The notes under the pieces: model-generated
The model's input: the letters and a program-made list of their open reading frames with translations, nothing else
Told to the model about the DNA's origin: nothing
Database searches by the model: none
From: Sulfolobus sp. S-194
Lineage (GTDB): Archaea > Thermoproteota > Thermoprotei_A > Sulfolobales > Sulfolobaceae
Assembly: GCF_012222305.1 (NCBI RefSeq)
Contig: NZ_CP035730.1
Span: forward strand, 1,577,501 to 1,641,500
Reading direction: 5' to 3'
DNA: 64,000 nt
Shown here: one piece after another, positions 44,151 to 56,217 of the stretch
Layout of the letters: each line of letters begins with the position of its first letter
How positions within the stretch are numbered: the stretch's first letter is position 1
Program-made: the position numbers and the translations under genes

Positions 44151-44160
44151 ACTTATAAAT
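44151..44160 (-). promoter_or_regulatory. TATA box of the trp operon
   Basis: On the minus strand ATTTATAAGT lies about 45 bases before the trpB ATG, predicting a start of transcription near 44129 and a leader of about 18 bases. No tryptophan-rich leader peptide or attenuator hairpin is visible. Confidence 0.45.
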
Positions 44161-44167
44161 CTTAATG

Positions 44168-44440
44168 TTAATAGGTATCAAAATTATTAAATTCTCCTTT
44201 ATACTCATAAAATCTATATTCAATCTTTTCAACTCTAGATAATGGTGGCCCCCGTTTTATATATTCGAGTAATTTCTGTAAAGCTTCCTCATAACCCTCT
44301 GCGACTACTTCTACTGAACCATCTGGTAAATTCTTAGCATAACCTTTTATTCCAAGTCTAGCAGCGTGAATTTGAACATATCTTCTAAACCCTACACCTT
44401 GTACAATACCATAGACTTTAACATACATTCGCTTTAACAT
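44168..44440 (-). CDS. acyP: Acylphosphatase
   Basis: The 90-residue alpha/beta sandwich hydrolyses acyl phosphates. [16 protein letters not shown] carries the phosphate-binding loop and catalytic arginine, and [17 protein letters not shown] the catalytic asparagine. It is a close fit to the structurally studied Sulfolobus enzyme, which has an unstructured N-terminus. ATG at 44428 is an alternative start. A box C/D RNA candidate lies directly upstream in the same direction. Confidence 0.96.
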   Translation of the reverse strand: MLKRMYVKVYGIVQGVGFRRYVQIHAARLGIKGYAKNLPDGSVEVVAEGYEEALQKLLEYIKRGPPLSRVEKIEYRFYEYKGEFNNFDTY

Positions 44441-44442
44441 AA

Positions 44443-44502
44443 TACCACCTCAGTGTCGCTCCACTTCTTCACCAATCTGCTAATTTTTTTCATCACGTGG
44501 TA
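44443..44502 (-). ncRNA. Box C/D guide RNA with a closed terminal stem
   Basis: On the minus strand TACCAC (44502-44497) pairs perfectly with GTGGTA (44448-44443) and encloses consensus box C GTGATGA (44496-44490), C' GTGAAGA (44472-44466), a 12-base guide AGTGGAGCGACA, and consensus box D CTGA (44453-44450). The first guide is also 12 bases but its D' (GATT) is degenerate, so only the D guide looks functional. The target would contain TGTCGCTCCACT. It ends three bases before the acyP ATG at 44440, and its 5' end overlaps the TATA region of the divergent inositol-phosphate synthase gene. Confidence 0.65.
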
Positions 44503-44536
44503 TATTTTATTAACTACTTTTCTTGTTTAAAAACAT

Positions 44537-45616
44537 ATGATTAGAGTAGCAATAGCTGGCTTAGGTAATTGTGCATCAATGTTAATTCAAGGAATAGAAT
44601 ATTATAAATCAAAAGGCGATAATTATTATGAGGGATTAATTACCCCCGTAATTGGTGGATATAAAGTAACTGATATCGAGATAGTAGCTGCTTTTGATGT
44701 TTCTAAAAATAAGGTTGGTAAAGATATCAGTGAGGCCATATTTGAAAAACCTAATATTACTCCTAAAATTGTCGAACTTGAGAAAAAAGGAGTCAAAGTA
44801 GCTCCAGGCCCCGTTCTCGATGGAGTGGCAAAGCATATGCAAGATGTATTTAATCCTACAAATGAAGGTACTTTAGATACTGTAGTTCAACAACTAAAGG
44901 ATTCTAGGGCTGAAATTTTACTTAATCTTTTACCCGTAGGAAGTGAAAGAGCTAGCAGAGAATACGCTAGGGCTGCTTTGGAAGCTAAAATAGGATTTAT
45001 AAATGCAATTCCAGTTTTTATTGCCAGTGATCCTAATGGTGAATTTCCAAGATTATTTAAGGAGAACAACTTACCTATTGCCGGAGATGATATAAAGGGA
45101 CAAGTAGGTGCTACAATTCTTCATAGAACTTTAACATCATTGTTCAGATTAAGAGGAGTAAAAGTAGAAGAAACTTATCAGCTTAATGTTGGAGGAAATA
45201 CAGATTTCTTAAACATGAAAACAGAGGAAAGATTATATTCAAAGAGAATAAGCAAAACAAAGGCCGTTACTAGTACATTAAACGATGAGAATTACCTTGA
45301 GAAAGAAGGAAAGATAAGAATAGGCCCCTCTGATTATGTACCATTTTTAGGAAATACAAAAGTAGCTTACATTTACGTAAAAGGAAGTGCATTTGCAGGC
45401 ATGCCAATTAAAGTAGAAGCTTCCTTAGAGGTTGATGACAAATCAAACTGTGCCGCCGTACTAGTAGATGTAATTAGAGCTGTAAAATTAGCGTTAGATA
45501 AAAAAATAGGAGGACCATTAATAGAAGTTTCTGCGTTCTACTTTAAACATCCTCCTATACAGGCCAAAGATGATGAAGAGGCTTACAGATGGTTTAAAGA
45601 GTTCATTGAAATGTGA
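44537..45616 (+). CDS. ino1: myo-Inositol-1-phosphate synthase
   Basis: The 359-residue NAD enzyme converts glucose-6-phosphate to inositol-1-phosphate, needed for archaeal phosphoinositol lipids. The Rossmann start [17 protein letters not shown] is clear. [36 protein letters not shown] and [11 protein letters not shown] are the family's conserved core. A TATA-like stretch at 44501-44510 predicts a leaderless transcript. Its end overlaps the next gene. Confidence 0.95.
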   Translation: MIRVAIAGLGNCASMLIQGIEYYKSKGDNYYEGLITPVIGGYKVTDIEIVAAFDVSKNKVGKDISEAIFEKPNITPKIVELEKKGVKVAPGPVLDGVAKHMQDVFNPTNEGTLDTVVQQLKDSRAEILLNLLPVGSERASREYARAALEAKIGFINAIPVFIASDPNGEFPRLFKENNLPIAGDDIKGQVGATILHRTLTSLFRLRGVKVEETYQLNVGGNTDFLNMKTEERLYSKRISKTKAVTSTLNDENYLEKEGKIRIGPSDYVPFLGNTKVAYIYVKGSAFAGMPIKVEASLEVDDKSNCAAVLVDVIRAVKLALDKKIGGPLIEVSAFYFKHPPIQAKDDEEAYRWFKEFIEM

Positions 45617-45857
45617 AATTTGTGAAGAAAGAATAGCTAAATATATTTGCAAAATATGCGGTAGGAAAGTCTGTGAAAAAGATTACATAAAAGAAAAGAA
45701 AATTTGTGCTATCTGTGAAATGAGTCTATGTGAAATTTGCAAAAAGAATTTATCTATAGGAAAATGTGAAAAATGTGGAAGAATAATTTGTGAAGAATGC
45801 ACTGCATATTTTGATGGGGCTAGAAGATATTGTAAAGAATGTTTTATTTCTTCCTAA
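45606..45857 (+). CDS. Small cysteine-rich zinc-binding protein
   Basis: From TTG 45606 it has 83 residues with at least seven CxxC-type pairs (CEIC, CKIC, CAIC, CEIC, CEKC, CEEC, CKEC), suggesting three or four bound zincs in B-box or LIM-like fingers. An ATG at 45570 would add twelve residues inside ino1. It is coupled to ino1 by overlap. The partner is unknown; such proteins often mediate protein contacts. Confidence 0.7.
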   Translation: MKCEICEERIAKYICKICGRKVCEKDYIKEKKICAICEMSLCEICKKNLSIGKCEKCGRIICEECTAYFDGARRYCKECFISS

Positions 45858-48198
45858 GTTTTTCTAACATTATCTTTTGTTCTATTGAAGCTACTTGTCT
45901 TCTTACTTGAATTACGGCATCTGGGTTTACACTTATACTATCTATACCTTGCCTGACAAGAAATTCATTTATCTCTGGATACACACTAGGTGCTTGACCA
46001 CATATAGAAACTGTCCTATTATATTTATGTGCAATCTTTATTAATCTTTTTATTGATTCTAGAACTGCTGGGTCTCTTTCGTCATAGTATCCCATTCTTG
46101 CAAGAAGATCAGAGTCTCTATCTACACCTAAAGTTAATTGGGCTAAGTCATTACTACCTATACTGAAGCCATCAACAAGCTGAGAGAATTTATCAGCTAA
46201 AACTACTACTGAGGGAACTTCAGCCATTATCCATACTTTAAAATCTTGTCCTCTTCTTACTCCCTCTTCTTCCATTATTTTTATTGCCTTCTCTAGCTCC
46301 CATGTAGTTCTGACAAAGGGAAACATTACCCATACGTTCTTAAGTCCCATCTCTTCCCTAACTTTGCGTATTGCCCTAACTTCTAATCTAAAAGCTGGTT
46401 CATATTGTGGACTAACATATCTAGATACTCCCCTCCATCCTATCATAGGATTTCTTTCCTCTGGTTCAAACTCCTCGCCCCCAATTAACCTCTTGTACTC
46501 GTTTGTCTTAAAATCAGAGAACCTAACAACAACTGGTCTAGGGTAAATTGCAGATGCAACCATTGATATTCCTTCAGCTAGTTTATCTACAAATAATTCA
46601 GGCTTACCAGATTTAATTAAGTATAAGGGATGATATTTAATCCACTCACTTACTATGAACTCAATCCTCATTAACCCTATCCCATCAAATGGTAAATCAA
46701 GATACTTATGAATAATATCAGGCTGTCCTAGGTTCATGTAAATTTTAGTTGCAGTAACCGGATAAAGACTTAATAGAACTTCCCTACTTATTCCTCCAAC
46801 ACTTACTGGTTGTGTAGTCTCTTTTTTCTCCTCAGTTTCAAATGTCAATTTACCCTCATATATTATTCCTCTAATAGCATCCACAGTGATTTCTTCACTA
46901 TCTTTAATAACTTTCGTAGCATTTCCAGTACCTACTACAGCTGGGATACCTAGTTCTCTGGATACTATTGCAGCATGACTAGTCATTCCTCCTTCATCAG
47001 TAACTATCGCAGATGCAATTTTCATTAATGGTACCCAATCTGGATCTGTCATTTTGGTTACTAATATGTCACCCTTCTCAAAATCTTTAGCCTCTTTTAC
47101 ATCAAGAATAACTCTAGCTTTTCCATAAGCTATACCAGGACTTGCAGGCAAACCTTTAGTAAGCACTTTTCCTATACTAACTTTAACCTCTTCTTTCTTT
47201 CTCTCTATTTGTTTGCTAGTCCAATAAGTTTCTGGCCTAGCTTGAACTATGAATACATTATCTGGAAATTTCATATCTGCATCTATAGCCCATTCTATAT
47301 CCATAGGTCTTCCATAATGTTCTTCTATCTTTAATGCTAATCTAGCTAATTCAATTGCTTCTTCATCTGATATAGACATTTGATTTGCTTCTTCATTGCT
47401 TAAGTTAATTATTATATTTTGCCTTTTCTCTTTATCATAAACTATTTTCAAAATTTTATGTGAAACTTTTTTCTCAACTATTCTTAATGAGGATTTTTCA
47501 ATAACTACTTCATCTGGTGTAACTTTACCGCTAACTACAGCTTCTCCTAAACCCCAATTAGATTCTATCATGATATAGTTCCTATCTCCTGTGGCTGGAT
47601 GAAGTGTAAACATGACTCCTGCAGATCTAGAATTAACCATCTTTTGAACCACTACTGCCATTTCAACAGATATCTGATCTATTCCTTTAAATCTTCTATA
47701 ACTTATAGCTCTTGCAGTATATAAACTAGCCCACACTTTTTTAACTGCATCCAATAATTCTTCCTTACTAACATTTAGATAAGTTTCTTGCTGACCTGCA
47801 AAACTTGCCGACTCAATATCTTCTGCAGTTGCTGAGGATCTCACAGCTACTAAAATTTCTTTGCCTACAAGTTTCGATAAGTTTTCATATGCAGATAATA
47901 TTTGATTAGCTAAATCTGGAGGAATTTGACTTGAAAGAATTAATTCCCTAATTTTACTACTAATAATTTCATCATCTTTTTCTTTTTCAAAAATTTCCTT
48001 TATTTTCTCATCCAACTTATTATATGAAATGAAATATTTGTACGCATGAGAAGTTATGACAAAACCAGGAGGTACTCTTATTCCCATTGATATTAATTCT
48101 CCTAAATTAGCTCCTTTCCCTCCAGCAATGTTAATCATATCTTTCCTTATGTTTTTAAGATCAGTAACGAGACTCCCTTCAATAAGGGAAGAATCCAA
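45844..48198 (-). CDS. ppsA: Phosphoenolpyruvate synthase
   Basis: The 784-residue enzyme makes PEP from pyruvate and ATP. The ATP-grasp N-terminal domain has [20 protein letters not shown] and [20 protein letters not shown]. The phosphohistidine is in [20 protein letters not shown], and the C-terminal PEP barrel shows [33 protein letters not shown] and VSICGQAPS with the catalytic cysteine. The length is normal. It is convergent with the small zinc protein, overlapping by 14 bases. Confidence 0.96.
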   Translation of the reverse strand: MDSSLIEGSLVTDLKNIRKDMINIAGGKGANLGELISMGIRVPPGFVITSHAYKYFISYNKLDEKIKEIFEKEKDDEIISSKIRELILSSQIPPDLANQILSAYENLSKLVGKEILVAVRSSATAEDIESASFAGQQETYLNVSKEELLDAVKKVWASLYTARAISYRRFKGIDQISVEMAVVVQKMVNSRSAGVMFTLHPATGDRNYIMIESNWGLGEAVVSGKVTPDEVVIEKSSLRIVEKKVSHKILKIVYDKEKRQNIIINLSNEEANQMSISDEEAIELARLALKIEEHYGRPMDIEWAIDADMKFPDNVFIVQARPETYWTSKQIERKKEEVKVSIGKVLTKGLPASPGIAYGKARVILDVKEAKDFEKGDILVTKMTDPDWVPLMKIASAIVTDEGGMTSHAAIVSRELGIPAVVGTGNATKVIKDSEEITVDAIRGIIYEGKLTFETEEKKETTQPVSVGGISREVLLSLYPVTATKIYMNLGQPDIIHKYLDLPFDGIGLMRIEFIVSEWIKYHPLYLIKSGKPELFVDKLAEGISMVASAIYPRPVVVRFSDFKTNEYKRLIGGEEFEPEERNPMIGWRGVSRYVSPQYEPAFRLEVRAIRKVREEMGLKNVWVMFPFVRTTWELEKAIKIMEEEGVRRGQDFKVWIMAEVPSVVVLADKFSQLVDGFSIGSNDLAQLTLGVDRDSDLLARMGYYDERDPAVLESIKRLIKIAHKYNRTVSICGQAPSVYPEINEFLVRQGIDSISVNPDAVIQVRRQVASIEQKIMLEKLRKK

Positions 48199-48274
48199 AT
48201 TTGTCTCCCAATAAAAATACCGGCTTATACATTAAAAAATGTTTTTGACTCTTCAAAAAAGCTATTACAATTGT

Positions 48275-48934
48275 TTATTTTTGATTTTCATTAGATTTCT
48301 GAGCTACTGAAGTAACAAACGATGGTAAAGATGGGAACTTCTCCTTCATTCTCTGTTCAGCAACAACAGATGCTTCTTCCAATATCTTCCTTGCCTCTGG
48401 AGTTGTCATAGTATAATCAATTCCGCCACCAGTGAATTCACCTGCTTCAATTACCACTTCTTGTAGTCCTTCTTCTAATTCCGCCAATTCTACAGAGAGT
48501 TCTGGCATTATACCTTTCATTGCTTGCCTTAATTCCCTTACAACACCTAAAACTGGAATTAATGATGTAAATACATCACCTAACTCACTTATAGTCTCGA
48601 GTCTTAATTCAACTTGTTCAAGAGCTATTTGAGTAGTTAATAACTGTTTTGTTACTTTCCTTATCTCAGCTATCTCATTAGCATACATTGCGGCTCTTGC
48701 TGTGTCTTTATTCATTTGTGCTTCTACTACTTTTTCAAATAATGCTTTATCTCTTTCTTGTAATTTAGATATATAAACATCAAGCCTACTTATTGTAGTC
48801 TTTAACCTATAATGAGCCATAACAAGCCTATATCTCAAAGGTTGCTGTGGCTTAAACAAATTCTTTACTTTCTCAGCAATTGTTGGTTCTTGTTTCCCAT
48901 TCCAGTTCTTTATGAAATCATTTACACCGGCCAT
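48275..48934 (-). CDS. ESCRT-III-like division protein, CdvB1/CdvB2 paralogue
   Basis: From ATG 48934 it has 219 residues. The helical ESCRT-III core contains [20 protein letters not shown] and [19 protein letters not shown], matching the corresponding part of CdvB at 24.3 kb. It ends with a short proline/serine tail, [13 protein letters not shown], and lacks the winged helix that binds CdvA, as in the CdvB1-3 paralogues. These are needed for constriction and scission after CdvB is degraded. Gene neighbourhood (near trp) suggests CdvB2, from memory. A TTG at 48943 is the alternative start. Confidence 0.9.
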   Translation of the reverse strand: MAGVNDFIKNWNGKQEPTIAEKVKNLFKPQQPLRYRLVMAHYRLKTTISRLDVYISKLQERDKALFEKVVEAQMNKDTARAAMYANEIAEIRKVTKQLLTTQIALEQVELRLETISELGDVFTSLIPVLGVVRELRQAMKGIMPELSVELAELEEGLQEVVIEAGEFTGGGIDYTMTTPEARKILEEASVVAEQRMKEKFPSLPSFVTSVAQKSNENQK

Positions 48935-48965
48935 TTTACTCAAATATAGCGTTGTTCAATTATGT

Positions 48966-48973
48966 CTTATAAG
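48966..48973. promoter_or_regulatory. Symmetric TATA box shared by two divergent genes
   Basis: CTTATAAG is a perfect palindrome. It is centred 26 bases from the TTG at 48943 and 35 bases from ATG 48934 of the ESCRT-III gene on one side, and 26 bases from ATG 48995 of the small gene on the other. One TATA box could serve both directions. Confidence 0.4.
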
Positions 48974-48994
48974 CAAGAAAACCATATAATACTC

Positions 48995-49285
48995 ATGAGG
49001 ATTATGCGAATTTTTGACGCTAATATTGAAAACGGTAAACTAGTATTAGTAAATAAAAGTAATAAAAAGGTATTACTCAGACTTGTCACACTCCATTATC
49101 AAGTAACTGCAATAACATTAGAAGAACAGAGAATCACAAAAACAATTAGTGAAGATAAGAGTATTGAAAAAGAAATTCCTCCTAATGGAAAAATAGAAGT
49201 TGAAACTCAATTACCCTATGTTAAATCTATTAGTATTGTATATAAAATTGATGATAAGACTTTTAGGGATGATATTGAGTTTTGA
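48995..49285 (+). CDS. Small beta-rich protein divergent from the ESCRT-III gene, unknown function
   Basis: From ATG 48995 it has 96 residues (107 from ATG 48962), starting [20 protein letters not shown]. The sequence alternates in beta-strand fashion ([38 protein letters not shown]), suggesting an immunoglobulin-like sandwich. The 48995 start is preferred because it lies 26 bases after the symmetric TATA box. No family is recognised. Its 3' end overlaps ubiD by 23 bases. Confidence 0.55.
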   Translation: MRIMRIFDANIENGKLVLVNKSNKKVLLRLVTLHYQVTAITLEEQRITKTISEDKSIEKEIPPNGKIEVETQLPYVKSISIVYKIDDKTFRDDIEF

Positions 49286-50732
49286 TTTTTTCCCACAAAG
49301 GCATTATTCTTTTTACCACATTTTCATCACTTGATACCTCTTCTGGCCATTCTTTCCCCATTTCTTCTTTAAATTTCCTAGTAGCATCAATACCTATTTT
49401 ACTCCCTAAAGGGGGAAAAAGAGTTGTATGATCTAAAGAATCAGTAATAATATTATCGATAATTACTACATCCCTACTAGGGTTCACAGTAGTAGTAATA
49501 GCATATAAAACTTCATTTAGATCATGAACATTTACATCTGCATCAACAACAATAACCATTTTTAATAGGCTAAGTTGGCCAAGTCCCCATATACTCATCA
49601 TTGTCTTTTTAGCTTGACCTGGATAATATTTCTTAATAGAGAATATACCAATACCAGTAAATAGGCCAAATTCTGGAAGATTCATGTCAACAATTTCTGG
49701 TATTAGCATTCTAATGAAAGGGAGAAAAAGTCTTTCTACAGCTTTACCGATCCATGCGTCTTCTAAAGGAGGTTTTCCTACAGAAGTGGCATGAAATATA
49801 GGATTATCTCTTGAATAAGCTCTTTTTAATTTAAATACTGGATAATAATCCTGTGGAGTATAGTAACCTAAGTGATCACCAAATGGGCCTTCTAACCTTA
49901 AATCATTTAGATCTACATAACCTTCAAAAACAGTCTCAGCAGTTGAGGGCACAAGAATACCATTATCTAACTCGTGAACCTCTACTCCTTCGTTTCTCAA
50001 AATTCCAGCAAAAAGATATTTATCTAGTCCAGGTGGTACTGGAGAGGCGGAGACAAATGCTAGAATAGGATCAACACCATTTACTATCACTGCGGGGATT
50101 TTGGTAATTCCTTTTTCTTTATATTTAAACGCTGTTAAAGATCCTCTTTTTAGTGCTTGCCAATGAACTATGGCCTCTTTTTCATTTAAAAGTTGAATTC
50201 TATATACACTCAAATTATGAACTTCAGTGTCAGGGTCCTTGGTTATTAGTATAGAAAATGTTAGATATCTTCCTGCATCCTTAGGCCATGTCTTAAGAGC
50301 AGGAATTTTATTAAAATCTAAGTTATTATCTTCTTTGAAATTTGGTTTTTTTGACTTAGGCAAAATTTTTCCTAGTTTTAAAATATCAAAGAGATTACTT
50401 ATTTTACTAGAGAAGGATATGGGTAAAGAACCAGACATTTTATCTAAAAAAGACTCTGTAATTTCTTCTAATTTATTAGTATTAAATAAATCATAAAAAG
50501 CTTCAATTGAATAATATATATTAGTTATTATACTCCAATTTGGATAACCTTTAATATTTTTAAAAAGTAATGGAGGAAGTTTGTTGTAAGTAGCTCTTCT
50601 AGAAATTTCTGCAATTTCAAGTATAGGGTCTACTTCATCCTCGATTTCAATAATTTTTTTCTTTGAACGTAAGTAGTTTATATATTCACGCAAATCTGAG
50701 AATGCCAAATTAATCACTCGATTAGTATTCAT
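49263..50732 (-). CDS. UbiD-family decarboxylase
   Basis: The 489-residue protein has the UbiD features [11 protein letters not shown] at the N-terminus, [42 protein letters not shown] flavin and substrate residues (E-x-PFGDH), and [19 protein letters not shown]. Such enzymes use prenylated FMN to (de)carboxylate aromatic or enoic acids. Possible roles include quinone synthesis or aromatic metabolism. The UbiD relative in the alternative archaeal mevalonate pathway is another family member, but Sulfolobales use a different mevalonate route. No UbiX gene is in the window. Confidence 0.88.
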   Translation of the reverse strand: MNTNRVINLAFSDLREYINYLRSKKKIIEIEDEVDPILEIAEISRRATYNKLPPLLFKNIKGYPNWSIITNIYYSIEAFYDLFNTNKLEEITESFLDKMSGSLPISFSSKISNLFDILKLGKILPKSKKPNFKEDNNLDFNKIPALKTWPKDAGRYLTFSILITKDPDTEVHNLSVYRIQLLNEKEAIVHWQALKRGSLTAFKYKEKGITKIPAVIVNGVDPILAFVSASPVPPGLDKYLFAGILRNEGVEVHELDNGILVPSTAETVFEGYVDLNDLRLEGPFGDHLGYYTPQDYYPVFKLKRAYSRDNPIFHATSVGKPPLEDAWIGKAVERLFLPFIRMLIPEIVDMNLPEFGLFTGIGIFSIKKYYPGQAKKTMMSIWGLGQLSLLKMVIVVDADVNVHDLNEVLYAITTTVNPSRDVVIIDNIITDSLDHTTLFPPLGSKIGIDATRKFKEEMGKEWPEEVSSDENVVKRIMPLWEKIKTQYHP

Positions 50733-50797
50733 AAGATAAAGCTTATAATTTAGTATACAAAAGAGCTTTACGTTAGTGGTGAGCTATAGTTGGAAAC

Positions 50798-51985
50798 ATG
50801 CAAGGCTATCTAAAATGCTTAGACTGTGGATCACAATATCCTATCCAACAAGATATCATAACTTGTCCTAAATGTGGAGGATTATTAGAGATAATTGTTG
50901 AACCTAAGAAAGATTTTTCATTCAGTAAACTAAAAGGTAAAGGAGTTTGGAGATATAAAGAATTAATAGCAGGCAGATACAAAAATATTGTAAGCATAAA
51001 TGAGGGAAATACCCCACTAATTGTTTCTTCTAGTAACAAAAATCTATATTTTAAGTTTGAAGGAACTAACCCTACTGGTAGTTTTAAGGATAGAGGAATG
51101 ACAGTAGCTATAAGCTCCGCTAAATCATTAAACTATAAAGTTGTAGTAGCTGCATCCACTGGAAATACTGCAGCTTCTGCAGCTGCATATGCAAGCAGAG
51201 CTGGTTTAAGAAGTTACATTGTGTTACCTAAAGGAAAAGTTGCTTTAGGAAAATTGGCTCAATCTATACTTTATGGAACTACTATACTTGAAGTTGATGG
51301 AAGTTTTGACGTTGCTATGAATAGTGTAATGAAATTATATAGAGAGCTAAAAATAGTTTATCCACTTAACTCTTTTAATCCATGGAGACTTGAAGGACAA
51401 AAAACTATTGCTTTTGAAATAGTCGAGGACATGGGAGTACCTGACAATGTGATAGTACCCGTAGGTAATGCTGGAAACATTTATGCTATATGGAAGGGAT
51501 TTGTAGAATTAATGAATATCGGAATTACTGATAAAGTACCTAGAATGATTGGAATACAAGCGGAAGGAGCAGCACCAATAGCTAAGGCTCTAGAAAAAGG
51601 ATTAGATAAACCAGAATTTATAGATTCTCCTGAAACTGTAGCTTCTGCTATAAGAATAGGTAAACCAGTGAATTGGAAAAAAGCGATCAAGGCTATAAGA
51701 TCATCTAATGGATTTGCAACTTATGTTTCTGACTCTGAAATCTTAGAGGCGCAAAAAGAATTAGCTAGGAAAGAAGGAATAGGTGCAGAACCTGCATCAG
51801 CTGCTTCCTATGCTGGTTATTTAAAGCTTGTAAATTCTGGCAAAATTGATAAAACCGAAAAAACTGTTTTAATTTTAACTGGTCATGCGCTAAAGGATCC
51901 AGATGCAATGATAAAAGCTGAGTCACGAAGAATTCTGGTTAACCCAGAACATATAAATGAAATAATCTTGGGTGATCTAAAATGA
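50798..51985 (+). CDS. thrC: Threonine synthase
   Basis: The 395-residue PLP enzyme converts O-phosphohomoserine to threonine. An N-terminal zinc-ribbon-like CLDCGSQYP and CPKCGG precede the catalytic domain. The PLP lysine is in [32 protein letters not shown] and [15 protein letters not shown] bind the cofactor. It opens a thrC-lysC-asd cluster, each gene overlapping the next. No homoserine dehydrogenase or kinase is in the window. Confidence 0.94.
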   Translation: MQGYLKCLDCGSQYPIQQDIITCPKCGGLLEIIVEPKKDFSFSKLKGKGVWRYKELIAGRYKNIVSINEGNTPLIVSSSNKNLYFKFEGTNPTGSFKDRGMTVAISSAKSLNYKVVVAASTGNTAASAAAYASRAGLRSYIVLPKGKVALGKLAQSILYGTTILEVDGSFDVAMNSVMKLYRELKIVYPLNSFNPWRLEGQKTIAFEIVEDMGVPDNVIVPVGNAGNIYAIWKGFVELMNIGITDKVPRMIGIQAEGAAPIAKALEKGLDKPEFIDSPETVASAIRIGKPVNWKKAIKAIRSSNGFATYVSDSEILEAQKELARKEGIGAEPASAASYAGYLKLVNSGKIDKTEKTVLILTGHALKDPDAMIKAESRRILVNPEHINEIILGDLK

Positions 51986-53325
51986 AAGTAATTAAAATAG
52001 GCGGATCTATACAAAAAGATGAAAAAGATTATGAATTAATATTAGAGAAATTAAAGAAAGAAATTGATTATAATGATAAAAACATTATTGTAACTTCAGC
52101 GATTAAGAACATTACAAATCAGCTGTCAGATATTATAAAAAATACAGATAAAGCAATGGATATTGTCACTGATATTTATGATAGGCATGTAAGATTACTT
52201 TCGAAGTTAACCAATGGAATAGAGTTTGAGCGCTCTTTTGGAGAAATTTCAAAACTTGCTGATGAGCTTTTTAAAATCGCATGGTCAGTTAGAGTATTAG
52301 ATGAGGTTACTCCTAGGGTTAAAGATTATATATTATCCTTTGGAGAAAGATTTGCAGTAATTTTACTATCCGCATTTTTAAGATCTAGCAGCATACAATC
52401 TAATTATATATTAGATCCGCCCCTTATAACTGATGAAAATTTTGGAGAAGCTAATGTATTACTTCAACCATCTAAGGAAAATCTAATGAAAAAAATAGAT
52501 GGCATTAATGAAAATGTTATTGTGATCCCAGGATTTATTGGTAAAAGTACACAAAATAAATTCACTACGATAGGACGTGGAGGGAGTGACTATACTGCAA
52601 CAGTAGTAGGAAAAATACTAGGAGCAAAAGAGGTCAAGTTAATAACTGAAGTCCCTGGAATAATGACTGCTGATCCTAAGAAAATACCACAAGCTAAAAC
52701 TATTCCAAGATTAGCTCTTGAGGAGGCTATTGAACTTTCTCAACTTGGTGCCAAAAAATTACATCCAAGAACATTTGACCCTATATTTAATACAAATCTA
52801 AAAGTGGTAATCGAAGGACTTTATGAAGAAGGAAGTACTGTAATAGAAGGAAGTTGTACAAAAGATGACATTTTAAAAGGAATCGCAACAAGAAATAATC
52901 TTGAACTTATAACAATTGAAAGTACTAATATAGTAGGAAAAATTGGTTCTGCCGCTACAATAATGTCAGAAGCTAGAAATGCTAATGTAAACCTTATAGC
53001 AATTTCTCAACCAGTCTCAGAGACAGTAATCCAATTAGTAATTGATTCTCAAGACAGAGAAAGATTAATAGAAAGATTAAATAATTTAAATAATTTAATA
53101 GAAGATATACAATCAAGAAAAGTAAGCGCAATTAGCATAGTTGGTTGCGGATTAAGAAATAAGGAAATCTCAGCTAAAGTTATTAGTAAAGCCTCTCCCC
53201 TAGATCCTATTTTCATATCTAGAGGTTTGAAAGGCGTTAGCTTAACATTTATAGTTGATGAAAAAGATGAAAATAGTTTAGCCAAAGAACTTCACGAGGT
53301 GATCTTGGAGTGGCAGACAAAATAA
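51982..53325 (+). CDS. lysC: Aspartate kinase
   Basis: The 447-residue enzyme phosphorylates aspartate, the entry to threonine, methionine and lysine synthesis. The N-terminal kinase motif is [16 protein letters not shown], with [15 protein letters not shown] and [18 protein letters not shown]. Two C-terminal ACT domains (about 305-445, with [20 protein letters not shown]) indicate feedback regulation. The ATG overlaps the thrC stop by four bases. Confidence 0.94.
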   Translation: MKVIKIGGSIQKDEKDYELILEKLKKEIDYNDKNIIVTSAIKNITNQLSDIIKNTDKAMDIVTDIYDRHVRLLSKLTNGIEFERSFGEISKLADELFKIAWSVRVLDEVTPRVKDYILSFGERFAVILLSAFLRSSSIQSNYILDPPLITDENFGEANVLLQPSKENLMKKIDGINENVIVIPGFIGKSTQNKFTTIGRGGSDYTATVVGKILGAKEVKLITEVPGIMTADPKKIPQAKTIPRLALEEAIELSQLGAKKLHPRTFDPIFNTNLKVVIEGLYEEGSTVIEGSCTKDDILKGIATRNNLELITIESTNIVGKIGSAATIMSEARNANVNLIAISQPVSETVIQLVIDSQDRERLIERLNNLNNLIEDIQSRKVSAISIVGCGLRNKEISAKVISKASPLDPIFISRGLKGVSLTFIVDEKDENSLAKELHEVILEWQTK

Positions 53326-54362
53326 AAGTTTCACTTCTAGGCTCTACCGGAATGGTAGGGCAAAAAATGGTAAGGATGCTTTCAAAACATCCCTATATAG
53401 AATTAGTGAAAGTAAGTGCTTCCCCTTCTAAAATTGGTAAAAAATATAAAGATGCAGTGAAGTGGATAGAGCAAGGAGACATACCAGAAGAAGTACAAGA
53501 TTTACCAATAGTTTCAACAAATTATGAAGATCACAAAGATGTTGATGTAGTATTGTCAGCTTTACCAAATGAATTAGCGGAATCAATAGAACTTGAACTT
53601 GTGAAAAACGGAAAGATAGTCGTGTCTAATGCTAGTCCATTTAGAATGGATCCAGATGTACCGTTAATTAACCCAGAAATTAATTGGGAACACTTAGAAT
53701 TACTTAAATTTCAAAAGGAAAGAAAAGGTTGGAAAGGTTTCCTAGTAAAAAATCCTAATTGTACAGCTGCTATAATGTCAATGCCAATAAAACCCTTAAT
53801 TGAAATAGCAACAAAATCTAAAATAATAATTACTACTCTACAAGCAGTAAGTGGAGCTGGATATAATGGAATCTCATTTATGGCAATAGAAGGTAATATA
53901 ATCCCATACATTAAGGGAGAAGAAGACAAAATAGCAAAAGAATTAACTAAATTAAACGGAAAACTTGAAAATAATCAAATAATTCCGGCAAACTTAGACT
54001 CAACTGTTACATCAATTAGAGTACCTACAAGAGTAGGGCATATGGGAGTTATTAATATTATTACAAATGAGAGAATAAACATAGAGGAAATAAAGAAAAC
54101 ACTAAAGAATTTCAAATCTTTACCTCAACAGAAAAATTTACCTACCGCACCAAAACAACCAATAATAGTAAGAGATGAAGAAGATAGACCACAGCCTATT
54201 ATTGATGTAAATGCAGAAAATGGCATGACAGTAACTGTGGGCAGGATAAGACATGAAAATAATGTGCTTAGGTTAGTTGTTTTAGGAGATAATTTAGTTA
54301 GAGGAGCTGCCGGAATAACAATACTTACTGTAGAAGTTATGAAAGAATTAGGGTACATTTAA
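53310..54362 (+). CDS. asd: Aspartate-semialdehyde dehydrogenase
   Basis: The 350-residue NADP enzyme has [18 protein letters not shown] at the N-terminus and the catalytic Cys151 in [20 protein letters not shown] and [10 protein letters not shown] are conserved substrate-site segments. It starts with GTG inside the last 16 bases of lysC and ends one base before the PHP gene. Confidence 0.95.
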   Translation: MADKIKVSLLGSTGMVGQKMVRMLSKHPYIELVKVSASPSKIGKKYKDAVKWIEQGDIPEEVQDLPIVSTNYEDHKDVDVVLSALPNELAESIELELVKNGKIVVSNASPFRMDPDVPLINPEINWEHLELLKFQKERKGWKGFLVKNPNCTAAIMSMPIKPLIEIATKSKIIITTLQAVSGAGYNGISFMAIEGNIIPYIKGEEDKIAKELTKLNGKLENNQIIPANLDSTVTSIRVPTRVGHMGVINIITNERINIEEIKKTLKNFKSLPQQKNLPTAPKQPIIVRDEEDRPQPIIDVNAENGMTVTVGRIRHENNVLRLVVLGDNLVRGAAGITILTVEVMKELGYI

Positions 54363-55007
54363 ATGTTAAAGATAGATTTTCATGTTCATACCTATTATAG
54401 TGATGGAAAAGAATCACCAAAAGAAATGTTAAATTATGCATTAAAAGTTGGACTTAGCGGAATAGCTATAACTGATCATGACACATCTAAAGCTCATACA
54501 ACATTCAAAAATAAATTTGTAATCCCAGGGCAAGAAGTTACTACAGAATTTGGACACGTAGTCATATTATGTAATTTTCCTCCTTCTCCCCCTAGGAAAA
54601 TTAGTGAATTAATAGATTATGCAAAAGATAATAATTGTATTGTTTTTCCTTCACATCCATTTGACATTTTTCGTAAAGGAATAGGAGATAAGGTGTTTAT
54701 TTATAATTTTAATGCTATAGAAATATTCAATTCAAAAGCACCTAAATCAGCTAATAAAAAAGCTGAAGAAGCTGCTAGGCAATTAGGATTACCAGGATTA
54801 GCAAATAGTGATTCTCATATAAAATATGCTTTAGGATCCGCATATAACGTAGTTAAGTTAAGTGAATTTAACGTAGACGAAATTTTAGATAGTATTAGGA
54901 AAAATAGAATAGAAACTGTGGGAATAGGATTAACCGTAAAGGCTAAGTTTGAGATAGCCAAATGGTATATACAGAGGAAACTGAGAATTGAGAAAAATAC
55001 CAGCTGA
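54363..55007 (+). CDS. PHP-domain metal-dependent phosphoesterase
   Basis: The 214-residue protein has the PHP metal motifs [30 protein letters not shown] and ANSDSH. The family includes phosphatases for nucleotides, histidinol phosphate and tRNA ends. The substrate here is unknown. It directly follows asd and overlaps the nre gene by 20 bases. Confidence 0.85.
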   Translation: MLKIDFHVHTYYSDGKESPKEMLNYALKVGLSGIAITDHDTSKAHTTFKNKFVIPGQEVTTEFGHVVILCNFPPSPPRKISELIDYAKDNNCIVFPSHPFDIFRKGIGDKVFIYNFNAIEIFNSKAPKSANKKAEEAARQLGLPGLANSDSHIKYALGSAYNVVKLSEFNVDEILDSIRKNRIETVGIGLTVKAKFEIAKWYIQRKLRIEKNTS

Positions 55008-56217
55008 ATTATGCGTGAAGTGTAAAGGTTACAAATATTTATGTGGGTTACCCTCTTGTCCAATCTTAGATAGGTTTAGAAATATAGCAATAACTGTTTC
55101 AAAAATTAAAAGCAGTGATAAAATTCAAGGAGCCACACCACCTAGTATTGTAGTTGGAGAACGAAACTATCCTAAAGTATCATTAGTATATAATGTTCCA
55201 CCATCAGTAATTGGCGAGGAAGCAAGAGACTACGAAAATCCTGAAAGTTGGTGGGGGAAGAAAAGCTTAAGTGATATACTATCTTTAAGAACCTCTATGA
55301 TTTCTTCTCTGTTATCTGGGATTAATGTAAATAATCCAGAAATACTGTATGAAAAGGAAGTTTCAATCACTGCAGTTGCTGAAAAACCTGTATTATCTGA
55401 AGTTTATAGTGAGAATAAAGAAATTATCCCTAAGTTAAAATTCGATGGAATTTTATTACCTAGAGGACCTTCTCTAAAGGTAAAGGATATAAAAATAGAT
55501 GAGAATCCTAAAGTACCCAAACCAATTGAAAAACTAATAACGGACGATGTGAAAGCACAACAAGCAATTCTCGAGTTATACAATAATAAACAAAGTGTAT
55601 ACACTATAATTAATGCTCTTTCATTAGGTCTATTAGGGAAAAGAAAAAACAGAAAAATAGTACCTACAAGATGGGCAATAACAGCTGTAGATACTACTTT
55701 AGGTAATTTTATGCTTAACGAAATAAAAGGTTTAGATACTATTAGTGAGATCCTTGTTTATTATAATGCGTACTTAGGAAATTATTTCCATATAGTTCTA
55801 TTCCCATCAAAGTATAGATCTATATGGATAGAAATTTGGCATCCATTATCATTATGGGCAAACGAATTAGTAGTAAGTGATTTATCTGAAGACTATTGGG
55901 AAGAATATGACTTTCTTGATGGAGGTTATATGGCCGCAAGAATGTCAGTAATTGAGAAACTTTACGAAATTAGAAGACAAGCAGGAATCATAATTATAAG
56001 AGAGATCACAAGTGAATATTTTGCACCAGTTGGAAATTGGCACATTAGAGAAACTGTGAAAAGGGCATTTAACAATTCTTCAGTAAAATTTAACAAACTG
56101 GAAGATGCAATTAAATACGTGAATTCAAGACTAAGAGCTAAAATTAATTTATTTGAAATAAAAAGTATAAAGAGTTTAATTACACAAAGAACTATTGATG
56201 AATTCTTAAAGAAGTAA
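54988..56217 (+). CDS. nreA: Nre-family DNA repair protein
   Basis: The 409-residue protein matches the archaeal Nre family implicated in DNA repair with PCNA. A zinc-like motif C9-x2-C12-x6-C19-x4-C24 opens the protein. [20 protein letters not shown] and [18 protein letters not shown] are typical of its two domains. The last ten residues, [10 protein letters not shown], fit a PCNA-interacting (PIP) box: Q, two residues, I, two residues, F, L. The TTG start overlaps the PHP gene, and the 3' end overlaps the convergent argF by 12 bases. Confidence 0.88.
   Translation: MRKIPAELCVKCKGYKYLCGLPSCPILDRFRNIAITVSKIKSSDKIQGATPPSIVVGERNYPKVSLVYNVPPSVIGEEARDYENPESWWGKKSLSDILSLRTSMISSLLSGINVNNPEILYEKEVSITAVAEKPVLSEVYSENKEIIPKLKFDGILLPRGPSLKVKDIKIDENPKVPKPIEKLITDDVKAQQAILELYNNKQSVYTIINALSLGLLGKRKNRKIVPTRWAITAVDTTLGNFMLNEIKGLDTISEILVYYNAYLGNYFHIVLFPSKYRSIWIEIWHPLSLWANELVVSDLSEDYWEEYDFLDGGYMAARMSVIEKLYEIRRQAGIIIIREITSEYFAPVGNWHIRETVKRAFNNSSVKFNKLEDAIKYVNSRLRAKINLFEIKSIKSLITQRTIDEFLKK

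Noticed and set aside
49263..50732. UbiD protein as the decarboxylase of the modified archaeal mevalonate pathway
   Set aside because: Sulfolobales are known to use a diphosphomevalonate decarboxylase route, and no aconitase-X-type partner gene is nearby; kept as a generic UbiD family member.
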